Origin: Diphasiastrum complanatum
Taxonomy: Eukaryota > Streptophyta > Lycopodiopsida > Lycopodiales > Lycopodiaceae
DNA: 64,000 bases
Assembly (NCBI GenBank): GCA_029204225.1
Contig: CM055095.1
Span: 72,213,490 to 72,277,489 of the forward strand
Reading direction: 5' to 3'
The position numbers were made by a program, and so were the translations under genes. Under the pieces are notes generated by a model. The model searched no databases, was not told the DNA's origin, and saw only the letters and a program-made list of their open reading frames with translations. This document shows positions 1-9,805 of this stretch, one piece after another (the first letter of the stretch is position 1; every line of letters begins with the position of its first letter).

Positions 1-570
1 CTGGCTACTCCAAAAAGCCTTCAATCTCTCCCTCCCTCTGTCTCTGGTTTTGCAGCTCAAATGTTGGGGTGCTCATCCATGGTTGAGTGCTGGATCCTGT
101 CACCATACACCACAAAAAGAAGAAACCTCTTTCTGTGTGTCAAGGTTAGGCTGTTGGGTGTGTAGCTGAATCAATCATTCCCATGAAAATGTCTTCCCTT
201 TGACCTGTGGCTTCTCCTGAGCATGAATGCTTCTCTCAAGGATCAAGCTGTGGAACTACTGCTGAGATTCTTCTTGCCCGGGACTAGTTTGCTGCCAAGG
301 TGCTGTTTTTTCTTTCAAATTGCTGCTTAACATTCTCAGATGCACCCTGGTCTTTCTACCAGCTCAAGTGGGTATATTTCACTCTACTTATGTCAAGCTC
401 CGTAAGATCATAAGCTGTGACGTTAAGACAGCTACTGTGGAATTCAGCTAAGAAACTTTTGCTTCTGTGATCTTTGGGGAAGGACTCTCTTGTCTTTAGC
501 AAGTTGTGCGACTCTGATTTTTGCCCAAAGCTGCTCATCAGATCTCTACCTCAATAAATCAATCCTATCT
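1..570 (+). promoter_or_regulatory. 5' leader of the DUF630/DUF632 gene, with an upstream ORF
   Basis: This precedes the chosen start codon at 571. A pyrimidine-rich tract ending in TTTTGCAG (around 46-54) looks like a splice acceptor, so the leader may contain an intron that begins outside the window. An upstream ORF of 34 codons runs from 61 to 165. An in-frame ATG at 490 would add 27 residues, but the family normally begins Met-Gly-Cys, which fits 571. No TATA box or transcription start could be fixed. Confidence 0.5.
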
Positions 571-3500
571 ATGGGTTGCAGGAATTCGAAAGTAGAGGAT
601 GAGGAGAGAGTTTCCACATGCAGGAAACAAAAGAATTTTGTGAAACAGGCAGTGAAATCTCGAACTGTCTTTGCAGCTGCCCAGGCCGAGTACTTCCAGG
701 CTCTCCGAAATATTGGAGGTGCCTTCTGGCAGTTTGCTGAGGTTGAATTTAGAGAGCAGAATCGCAGCTCCGCTGCACCACCACCATCTCCTCCTGGAGC
801 GCCACCAGAACCCCCCCTACCACCCTCACCCCCGCCTGCTCCCCTACCACGTCCACCGTCTTCTGATGTACCAGCTACCCCTGTTGCTGCGGAGATCCCA
901 AAAACAGTAAGCCTCCCACCGTTGGCACAGAAAAACATTCCTTTTCCTTCTGAAAAAGTGGTGATTTCCGCCCCCCTGGCGTTGTTCTCTCCTCCCACCA
1001 GCCCTAAGAAGAAACAAGAAGATGCGGATCACCAAAGATATCAAGATTACTTATATAATGATTCACCTCCTGTCTACTTGTACAATAATACTTATCCGCC
1101 ATCCCCCCAGCCAGCCTTCCATCCTGGCAGTCCTCCTCCTCCTCCTCCCTCTGAAATAGGTTGGGATTGGTTTGATCTGTTTCAGCCTCCCATACCTATA
1201 CATTTAATTGAACGGAGAAGATCCGAGCACACCACAGCAGTGCAAATTATGGAAGATGAAGTACCAGAGAAATCGGCTAGGCTAGATGCACCAGTACAAG
1301 AGGCAAAGCAGGAGCCACTTGTGATCATAGAGCAGCAAAATCAGAAAACAGACGACAAAGGACAAGAACAAGGAGAACAATTGGATCTGAAGAAAGAGGA
1401 GAAGTTGATGCGGCAACAAGAGCAGAAGACAGAAGATCTCAAGGAAGAACTAACAGAAAAGAAGAAAGAGACTCCAGAGAAACAGGTTGAGGAGTTGCCT
1501 GAGGAGAAAAAAGAAGCAGAGAAGAACATTCTTACAGTGATGGTTCCGCCAAAGGGCATGGATCCACTGGATGTCTTTAGGGAAATCGATGAACTGTTTT
1601 TAATGGCTTCTGAGAGTGGGAAGGATGTTTCTCGCTTGCTTGAAGCCGGCAAAGTTCACTACAACTCAAACGTAATGGAATCTAGAGGTATACTTAACAC
1701 TCTTATACAAGCTAAAACTTTCTGAAAATGCTCTAAAGTAAAGAAGCAACTTGTGCTTGACTAGAACTGAGATCATAAGTCATGCTTTCTGCAATAAAAC
1801 TGTATACACGATATGCGTGGTGGTATTGCCACTAGAAAAGATCTGAAGTTGTCTGCTTGTTGTTCTACTTGTTGACTAATTGGTCTGACAATCTTCCTGT
1901 TAAAACCTCAGAAAGTTTTTCTCTTGCAAACTTGCCTTTTTATCTTCGCTGCGACTCACTAGTTCTCTTGAATATCATCTACCCACTTGTAATTTTAGTC
2001 TGTAATATATGAGTGCCAATCTGAGGCTACTCAAAATTGAAAGAATGGTTGACCTTGTCACTCAGATTGGCACTCATATATTACAGACTAAAATTATAAG
2101 TGGGTAGATGATATTCAAGAGAACTAGTGAGTCGCAGGGAAGATAAAAAGGCAAGTTTGCAAGAGAAAAACTTTCTGAGGTTTTAACAGGAAGATTGCCA
2201 GACCAATTAGTCAACAAGTAGAACAACAAGCAGACAACTGCAGATCTTTTCTAGTGGCAATACCACCACACATATCGTGTATACAGTTTTATTGCAGAAA
2301 GCACCCATGCCGTACCAGGTGCCGTACAACGGCACCTGGAACTTTGAGTCAGAGTGTTTTTGACAGAATTGAAGCAAAACAAAGTGCAACTGAAACAAAA
2401 CCACAGAGAAGGCAGTCGGGTGATTTTGTTAGGTATGTTCGGTATTACAGGTCCCTCAGATCATTCATCAAGGCTTTTACGTGGACTTTCTTTGGGAAGT
2501 CGGTCACCAAGAACACCTCTTTCTTGGAATGGTACAGAAACTAGTGAAGACTCCATCAGCGAGGAAGGTGGTGTGTTCCCGAGCCATGCATCAACCCTCG
2601 GTAGACTATATGCATGGGAGAAGAAACTTTACCAGGAAGCAAAGGTCTGTTATTCAGTACAAATCTCTGCAAAGCTATCATAAATCTATGTTCTGCATTT
2701 GCATCACTTCAAATGGCTGGACTAAAGTGAAGTCATACATTTGGCAATCCATGTATTGAAATAGCAACGTTGAATAGAACATGTTTGCATTTTATTCAAT
2801 GTTGCCATGAGAGGAGGATAACCTGCCTCTTGTACAGGCCTTGGAATCGATCAGTTTTGAGCTTGGAAAGAAACGCAAATTGCTATTTAACCTTGATATG
2901 AAAGGTGCCAATCACGAAAGAATTGAAAAGACGAGAGCGACTATTAAGACCTTGGAATTACAAATGATGGTTTCCCATGAAGCCATGGAGGCAACCTCTT
3001 CAGCAATCAAGAAAGTCACCGATGAAGAAGTGTACCCGCAGTTGCTTGAACTCTTGGATGGGTGAGTTGCCGTTTTGAAGCAGAGCTTACGTGCAGCATG
3101 CTAATCTATGGAATCTGCCACTCATATTTCTGACACAACTTCCATCTTCCCAATTGTCCTGTTGTTTTCATGAGCATTTTGAGGAGCCTGTAACAGGAAT
3201 CTCATTAGTGCATACATATTCATGACTGTTCTTTCACTTGTGGTATCACTTGTGGTAAGCAGTGTGAAATCCTTTCAGATCTGACACCAGTAAGTATAAA
3301 CGCCCGCTTCTCTGTCTAAACAATGTGTTTCAGTACTTGTTTGCCCACTCAGTAAAACCACCTGTAACTTTGATAAGAGCATTCACCCTGAGAAATCCAA
3401 ACAACAGCTGGATCGTTGAATGCAAATTGATGCTGAAAGCCTTTACCTATCATTTTTACTGAATGACCACTTTATTTCTGTAAAACTCTTCACCAGAGCA

Positions 3501-4565
3501 AAGATGCTGAAATGCAGATGATACCCATGGAATGCAGCACAAGTTTTCAAAGGCTTACAAGTACATATTAACGAAGTATATTCTAAAGTTCTGACCAGGG
3601 GAAGAACTCAATCAACTAGAATGTCCGTATGCTTGCTAAAAGGGTGTTGGGAAGAATAAAGGGTGAATTTGCTGTTAATAGCTGATTGTTTTTAACTTCA
3701 TATGAACGATATGCGCTGAGAGCTTTGGCTTATAAAACTTGCTTTTAAAGATCCAATGAAAAGATTCGTTATTCGTAATATGCTTCTTTACATCTGAAAC
3801 TGGGCAATTCTATTCTACAGGTTGACCCATATGTGGACGGAAACATATGAATGCTACAAAAAGCAAATGCTTTTCTTTTCCACGATCAAAATCCCAGAAA
3901 ATAGAGCACTTGAGTCAACCAGCAAATCTCACAAAGATGCCACTGTGCAGCTAGAAGCTGCTCTTAGAAACTGGCAGACTAGCTTCAAAAATGTAATCAG
4001 CACTCAGAAGGATTATATTCATAATGTGTACAAATGGCTTTGGGTTAGTTTGTTCAAAACTGAAAGTGACTCCAAAACTGTAGGCATGAAAGTAACATCA
4101 ATGTACAACCTGTGTCAAGAATGGCAAGCGGCCTTGGATAGACTACCAGAGAGAAATGTTGGTGATGCAGTTCAGAATTTTGCTAATGCCATTCGAGATG
4201 TTAACAGGAAACAAGAAGATGAGCTAAGGATTCACAAAAAATGTGATATTTTGGCAAGGGATTTGCACAAAAAGATTGCATCTCTAAGAGATGCAGAAAA
4301 GAAGTTCGCATCACAGAATAGTGGTGATGAGGTAACTGGCGAGGCCGTAAAAGTTATATTCTTCGAGCGAAGGCAATCAGTGGAGGCACTAAAACTAACT
4401 GTTGAAACCGAGAAGGAGAAATTCACAAAGGCCATGAATCAGACTCGCAATCTTACAATGAAGAGTCTCAAAGTTTCCATGCCTGACTTATTGCAGGCAA
4501 TATCAGACTTTGCAAAGGTCTGCATGCAGACATACCAGGATCTTCACGGCCATGTTGAGAATTGA
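571..4565 (+). CDS. DUF630/DUF632 (NRG2-like) protein, complete four-exon gene
   Basis: Four exons are inferred at 571-1687, 2451-2644, 2838-3061 and 3821-4565. All junctions are GT-AG, phases match, and the joined length is 2280 nt (759 residues plus stop), normal for the family. The N-terminus MGCRNSK with basic and aromatic residues over about 60 positions is DUF630; Met-Gly-Cys suggests N-myristoylation and membrane association. A proline-rich stretch (about residues 68-100) precedes WDWFDLF and a Lys/Glu-rich predicted coiled coil. DUF632 begins near LDVFREIDELF and includes ASTLGRLYAWEKKLYQEAK in exon 2 and YPQLLELLDG across the exon 3/4 border. Plant relatives include Arabidopsis NRG2, linked to nitrate signalling; that role is only inferred here. 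The start at 571 was preferred to the in-frame ATG at 490 because of the MGC signature. No disruptive change was seen. Confidence 0.9.
1783..2303. repeat. Near-perfect 243-bp inverted repeat inside intron 1
   Basis: The left arm 1783-2025 and right arm 2061-2303 are reverse complements of equal length, separated by a 35-base spacer. I count about five mismatches by eye, with no indels, so the structure is young or maintained. It fills most of the 763-bp intron 1 of the DUF630/DUF632 gene, so the pre-mRNA would fold into a stem of about 243 bp. No target-site duplication is evident. It could be a foldback transposon, a recent inverted duplication or a hairpin small-RNA source; the sequence alone does not decide. 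Confidence 0.9.
2315..2339. repeat. Small perfect hairpin, 11-bp stem
   Basis: CCAGGTGCCGT and ACGGCACCTGG flank a three-base loop. It lies 12 bases after the 243-bp inverted repeat, still in intron 1. Role unknown. Confidence 0.7.
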
Positions 4566-5284
4566 AAATTTGGCATTGCAAAGCATCTCTCTGACTAACA
4601 GAAAGTAGGAGATAGAGAATTCTATTAGTTTCTTTTGGTTGTTCACATAAGAACAAAGAATGTGGTCATGAAAGGCAATTGCCACTCAATGTAAATTGAC
4701 TCTCCAATATAGTGCTGGGCAGTGGGAGGTGCTCCAATTCAGCAAGGTCTAGCTGCAATACATCAGCAGGTATGCCTTGTGAAATGTACAGAAAGGAGCA
4801 CAATAGTAATTGGTGATCTTTACTTGATGCTTGGAACTGTTGACTTCTTCTTGACACTCTATTTTCTGAATTTTCAACAAGTTGCTGACTTTAATGTGCT
4901 GTTGTCATTCAAGTAGTGTCAGAACTTGGTTGAAAAAGCAAAATCAAATTTTTAGCTATGCAATGACTGATATTCTTTCAAAGACCTTCTGAGACTTCTG
5001 CATTAAGACTGCTAGAAATGACCTACACAACCCACCTCGCTTCACAACAGAAAAATCTCCATTCCCACTGATTGAGATAGCATTATTGCCGATATGGTGA
5101 ATGTTTGGTGTGCTTGTGCCTTGACTATTGAAAGAGCCTCTTTTAATTGTTCTCAATTTGATACTCATTCTCCTAAAGAGTTCAATCTTGTGATCAAAAT
5201 AAAGCTATTTATGATTTCCTCCCATAGACACTAGAAATCAATCCTTCTCATTTTCATACTACTCTTGAGAATCTCCTTACCTCT
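4566..5284. other. 3' flank of the DUF630/DUF632 gene
   Basis: No convincing gene. The nearest clear AATAAA-type signal is near 5200 (CAAAATAAAGC), so the 3' UTR could reach about 5.22 kb, but the poly(A) site is not certain. Short ORFs here lack codon bias or recognisable motifs. Confidence 0.35.
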
Positions 5285-5735
5285 CCATAATGGATTTTTG
5301 GTGACTATTCTGCCCATTTCTGAACATATTAAAAAGCAGAATAGTCACCTGTTTTTTTAAAAAAAAATTTAGTGCAGATTCTGCCTTGAGTCTGCCACGT
5401 GGCAGCATCGGATTGGTCTAAAAGTTTTTTAGTGCTGATTCTGCTTGCGTATGCCACATGGCAGCAAGGATTGGTTTAAAATGGGTCCAAAAATCCATTA
5501 CGCAATGGAAGGAGCCGGGCAGAGGCCATTCTGCCAGGTAAGGATTTCCAGAATTTTTTTAGGCTCCCTCGCCTAAAATTTTTTTGGAAATCCTTACCGG
5601 GCAGAATGGCCTCTGCCCGGCTCCTTCCATAATACGTAAAAGGGTGCCTCACAAAACGTCATTTCTGCGCCTCCCTTTTTGTTTTTCAAAAATTTCACAT
5701 GCACTTTCCGTTCGGGGATGCGGAAGGTGCATGTC
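5285..5735. mobile_element. Composite foldback / MITE-like block with palindromic G-box repeats
   Basis: Several inverted repeats are nested here: GGTGACTATTCTGC with GCAGAATAGTCACC (about 5300-5350); arms 5498-5564 and 5571-5638 around a six-base loop; and a 13-bp stem at 5698-5732 (CATGCACTTTCCG with its complement). Two diverged tandem units (about 5366-5420 and 5426-5482) each carry a TGCCACGTGGCA-like palindrome; the first contains an intact G-box CACGTG, the second CACATG. No coding capacity. Consistent with non-autonomous DNA transposons inserted downstream of a gene. Confidence 0.6.
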
Positions 5736-6237
5736 AGAAAAAATTTACGACAAAAAAAGAGAATAAAAAACAAGTAGAAAAAGTTTTTACGCCGCAAAGG
5801 TTGATGATTCACTACAAAATCACATTCATTAATTCAAGAACCTCTTGCGACATAGGGCCATTGTCTTATCAGTCATATAAAATCAAGGTGCAATGATGAT
5901 ACTACTATCGAGCATGATATCCACATATGAAAACTGGGTGACGATCATCATGACACACTTAGATTTAACTCTATTAAGAGTTATCGCGATGTTGCTATAG
6001 GAAGAGAATCGAAGAAATGGATCATCTAGTTTCTCGAATACATACTCTCACGTCCTTTATGTAAACAAAAACTCAAACAAGCAGAAGAAGAAAGGCCCTA
6101 AACAATAGAAGTCAAATTAGAAGCCGACACAGAGTTAAGAGTAGTTGACAAATCCTCAAACAAATCAACAAGAGTGTAGGATATTGAAGCAGTTGAATCA
6201 ATAAGCGAATGTAGCTACAAAAACATCCCATCATCCC
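5736..6237. other. Unassigned intergenic DNA
   Basis: AT-rich, with no recognisable coding frame, repeat or RNA. It precedes a possible LTR beginning with TGTTGG at 6238. Confidence 0.3.
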
Positions 6238-7290
6238 TGTTGGAAATTAAGCCCACGGTTTCCTCCTTGGTGAATGACTAATTTCTATCTCATGATTCTT
6301 CCTACATGTTTATTGATCATTGATCTAGGGTCAGAACTTTGGTTCTACGTCTGCTCATCTGATGCCTGCAGGAATCCCAAACTTAGACGGCCAAATTATT
6401 TGAAGAACGTCTACAACGGGCTTCTGGCTGATCTCCAGCAAAGGGTAACCAATCCTGTCATAATTTCAAGTTCAGATGTTAAGTTCAATAATTTGAAGTC
6501 ATTGAAGACTTGGCCATCTTCAAGGACTTCCACGAAATTAGCATTTAGAACAAGTCTGCAGAAATACATTACTTTCGCGACAGTTTGCAAAAATAATCTA
6601 AGTGTCGCGACAGTCTGCAAAAATGAACTATGTTTTCAACAGCTTCGGCTTTTTCGCATTTCCCTGAAATGCGACACTTGCATAGTTCAAAAGTTTAAAC
6701 TTGTGCAATTCAAAAATTTAACTGTTTTTAACACCTTTGGCTTTTTCGCATTTTTCCGAAAAATGCAAAGTGAGAAAATTTCCTAAGGTCATCTATTTTC
6801 ATAAGTTAAACTGTTTCAAGGGCATCTTCACCTTTTTAAGGGCACCTTTGGCTTTTTCGCAAAATCCCGAAGAGAGAGAAAAATGCCAAAGGTCATCTAT
6901 TTTGAACGAGGAACGTTCCCAGTCACTTTTCGAAATTGTGAAGTGAGAGAAAACCACTTCACGTAAAATGCGAAGTGAGAAAATTTGCGACGTCGTCGTC
7001 CGCGTCAACAATGCTAAATTATTGACCGTATAATACTGTGTATAGTTGTCACAAAAGCCATATACTTCCAAGTACAGCGACTTTCCTGACAAGGATTCAA
7101 TGTAATTAATACATGGATGAAGTCTATAAATAGATCGTCTAAGCACAGATTATGTGTTGCTCCGTCCATGAGACACATTATTTGAGCCTCCAAATTACGT
7201 TGTCCTTTTGGTTGTAATTGCTATTTGTATTGTGCTTCAGTGTAATATAACAGCAGCTTGCTTTTATCTGTGTACAACATAGATGAATGC
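6238..7290 (+). mobile_element. Probable LTR remnant (Copia-like), right boundary uncertain
   Basis: It begins TGTTGG, as do the LTRs near 62.12 kb and 63.95 kb. It has TATAAATAGA near 7127-7137 and several copies of a GTCGCGACAGTYTGCAAAAAT or GCGACACTTGC type motif at 6575-6680 that also occurs in those LTRs. No matching target-site duplication or internal domain was found, so it may be a solo or truncated LTR. A second TGTTGGG start at 7542 with TTATAAAAGG at about 7660 may be another LTR piece. ORFs here (for example 6274-6786) show no known domain. Confidence 0.45.
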
Positions 7291-8052
7291 ATGTTGTGAT
7301 TGAATGCACTTGTTTACTCACTCTGATTAGAAGATGGACGTCTACGACTCCTCAGTTTCTGATCAGACGATGGCTGTCTTTGACGCCTGAGGAACTCGCG
7401 TTATCATATTGCTCTTCCATTTATTTCAGAACCATACTTCACGTTGAATTTGATTTCAGTAGTACCACATACAATTCATCTCTAATCTCTTCGGTGGACT
7501 GTACTCTTGTTTCAGAGTATGAATTAATTTTTAAGATTCTGTTGGGCAATTAGAACACTTAAAGCTGTGATTACATTTAGCATAAGCTGTCTATTAGACT
7601 GTTTTTGCATTTAGCGGCTGATTAGAACAGGAGAGCTGTTCGCAATTTAGGTTTTGAACCTGTTATAAAAGGATGTAACTCATGGAAAGAGAAGAAATTA
7701 TCTCTCTCTTATCTCATTCATGCTTATACATGGTTCTCTTAGGTTCTACTATCCATTGGTGCACTACACTTTGGATATCTTGCAATTCTATGTGTAGAAT
7801 GCTCATTAATTGCTATTTTCAGATCCACACATGTGAAATACAGAAGGGTACTATTATTGTAGGGACATCAACATTATTTTATGTTTTGGTTCATGTATAC
7901 ATTAAACCATTTGCTTCAGATTTGTATAAGCAATGAATGGTAGGCTCTCCATAAAGTATTTACTTTCGGTTTTTTTTTTAAAAAAGGCTGACAATAACGT
8001 TATAAACGGCTTAATACTCAAGAAGGCAAAGAGCACTCAAGAGGACTAAAAC

Positions 8053-8091
8053 ATGGCATCCTCACAAGATATCACTGCTACAATCATCCAG
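8053..8091 (+). CDS. 13-codon start exon (MASSQDITATIIQ) with splice donor, copy 1
   Basis: ATG to CAG is 39 nt, followed by GTAAGA. Counterparts occur at 12736-12774, 43449-43487 and 51130-51168 (minus), each 13 codons and ending in CAG then GT. The shared pattern is M-[AT]-x-S-Q-[DE], ending I-Q. Two downstream acceptors keep phase 0: 8182 gives 22 more residues then a stop, and 8894 leads into the N-terminal coding remnant of the element. Confidence 0.65.
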
Positions 8092-8181
8092 GTAAGAATT
8101 TTCTGAGCAGTTTTCAGAATTTGCAAGCATCACATATGCTCGAAAGGTAAGGTGTCTCTTCATAAATGTATGCCATTCTAG

Positions 8182-8250
8182 GTGACTGTTAAAGACCCTA
8201 AGTATGGAAACTACTTGGTTTATACTCAGTTCAACTGTATCACTTCATAA
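8182..8250 (+). CDS. Possible second exon of a 35-residue peptide
   Basis: After TGCCATTCTAG an open frame encodes VTVKDPKYGNYLVY and continues to TAA, in phase with the 13-codon exon. The right repeat at 12865-12933 keeps the same frame with few substitutions. It could be a short leader peptide, or a coincidence in a conserved repeat. Function unknown. Confidence 0.35.
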   Translation: MTVKDPKYGNYLVYTQFNCITS

Positions 8251-8322
8251 GTAATATAATTTTCTTCTGCGTTTAATAACACCCACGCTGTCCCGAAGTA
8301 AGGGTTCTCCTCATGTTATCTT

Positions 8323-8806
8323 GGACAGCATGGATTTGCGTAAGATAAACGGTTCTTACATAAGGATTAGAATGGCACGGATCTGCCCTGATACCTTGTA
8401 AAAACCATGAGAACCTCATCAATAAAATGAAACCTATCCGATACAAGGATCCAAAAAACCACGGGGTGGATACGGGGCTACGATAAACGAAAGTTTAATC
8501 GTAGTTACACTATTCAACCATGGCTTGTGATCATTTATTACCCATTTGGTTGTCATATCAGTGTATGGTGAGATACGACTGGAAAGCATGGATATGCTCA
8601 GGAGTATGGACAATAGTGCATGACGTTTCTTAAGTCACACGGGTTAGAATAGCATGGATTTGCTCTGACATCGGCACACGTGTTCACACCATGGCTGTTA
8701 GCGATAAGCAATATATTCGGTGAAAACTTTTCATACTTGTACTATAAACAGATTAAACTGATACGGACCAATGCCCCAAAATTGATCAGCATGGCACTCG
8801 CCTTGA
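8323..8806 (+). repeat. Array A: five short hairpins with a conserved GGAT-type loop
   Basis: Units lie at about 8323-8345, 8362-8397, 8574-8612, 8640-8670 and 8784-8806. The fold is an outer stem, a three-base bulge on the 5' side (AAT or GAA), an inner stem of 4-5 bp and a GGAT-containing loop. Examples: AAGG/CCTT and ATTAG/CTGAT around GGCA-CGGATC-TGCC; ATAC/GTAT and CTG/CAG around AGCAT-GGAT-ATGCT. Stems differ between units but remain paired. The last unit is the least regular. The same array occurs at 43.80-44.21 kb (+) and 50.54-50.81 kb (-). Confidence 0.75.
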
Positions 8807-8893
8807 TACGGTGACAGAGGGGCTTGGCCTATCGCTATAAAATCATCTTGAGATGTGGTTTAGGCACACCTTACCTTTCTTTTCATTCGACAG

Positions 8894-9805
8894 TACATGG
8901 TCGATGCCTCCATTGAGCTTGCCAAAGACTCTTCTGCCAAACTCCCATGACACCTAGGCGATGCTGAGAATGTACGAGAGATAGAACGCCTCCTTAAACG
9001 ACCAAGCTTTTCCACTCTCCAGGATAAATACTTTCAGAACACAAGCAAAAGAACGAGCAATTTTAATCTCAACAATCCAAACTCCATAGTATCTACATCC
9101 GGGACAGGAAAAAGAAGACGGTTTACTAGAAAGGAAGGGCAAAGTAGCACAAAGAGCGACCTACCTATCAAACGGCTGAATTTTTACCGAGATTAATCGG
9201 TGTGCAGGATGGAGAAAGGACAGAAAGGAGAGAAATCAGCATCTCAGCGACAGGACATCTATAGTTGACCACTAGCAGTGATTCAGAGAGCTCTTTTTTA
9301 CATTTATGTTACCGCAATAGAGTTTTTGAAGCAATCCATGTGAAGACTTTTTATGCTCATGTTTTATTTAGACTATTCATTGTTGTAGATGAACGATTTC
9401 ATGATATACGTTTGGTTGGACTTACCTACCAAGTGTCAAAAGTGATTGGTATTTTCCCTATGATGTCTTCTGTGATTTTGACATAGAAAACTTACATTCA
9501 TTTGAATGCTTATCTCTTAATAGATTCAAGAACTTCGTTGCAAATGAATTTGGGCATGTTATTTCCATGGATAGCAATATTGTTAAAAGCCCGATTTACG
9601 TAAATCTTTAGAGATGGGTCTCAATCATATTACCTTACGAAAAAACAATGTGAATGAGGTGGCTTCTGAACTTTATGATGGGTGGTTCAAGTTAATTAAA
9701 TTGTTGCCTACGCATGTACATTTAAATGAAGAAACTGTAAGGGAGCATGCGACTTTATGTAAAAACATTGCCATGGAATTTAAGTACTTGGCTGTATGGC
9801 AATAA
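8894..9805 (+). pseudogene. Decayed N-terminal coding part of the Penelope-like element
   Basis: An acceptor-like TTCGACAG is followed at 8894 by a reading frame to 9196 with one in-frame TGA (8948) and a basic, NLS-like GKRRRFTRK. After a gap, coding-like sequence continues through at least three frames: 9265-9440, about 9441-9610 (contains DWYFPYDVFCDFDIENL and SNIVKSPIYVNL) and 9599-9805 (LEMGLNHI, similar to the KGLNF-type motif ahead of PLE reverse transcriptases). Each frame change is by -1. No GIY-YIG endonuclease motif was seen. This copy is probably inactive. Confidence 0.6.

Larger units (their letters stand above)
7905..8345 (+). repeat. Left direct repeat of the Penelope-like element (pLTR-like)
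   Basis: About 440 bp closely matching 12583-13025 downstream, in the same orientation, starting near TTGTATAAGCAATGAATGG and running past ATGGCATCCTC to GGACAGCATGGATTTGCGTA. The two copies flank the reverse-transcriptase region. PLEs typically carry such pseudo-LTRs from tandem or partial copies. Each copy holds a 13-codon start exon with a splice donor. Confidence 0.8.

Noticed and set aside
490-570. In-frame upstream ATG for the DUF630/DUF632 gene
   Set aside because: The family starts with MGC and this extension has no resemblance to it; 571 is the better start.
6274-6786. 170-codon ORF as a host gene
   Set aside because: It lies across a probable LTR with repeated motifs and shows no domain.
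9265-9486. Independent 73-codon gene
   Set aside because: It is one block of the frame-shifted N-terminal part of the PLE, not a separate gene.
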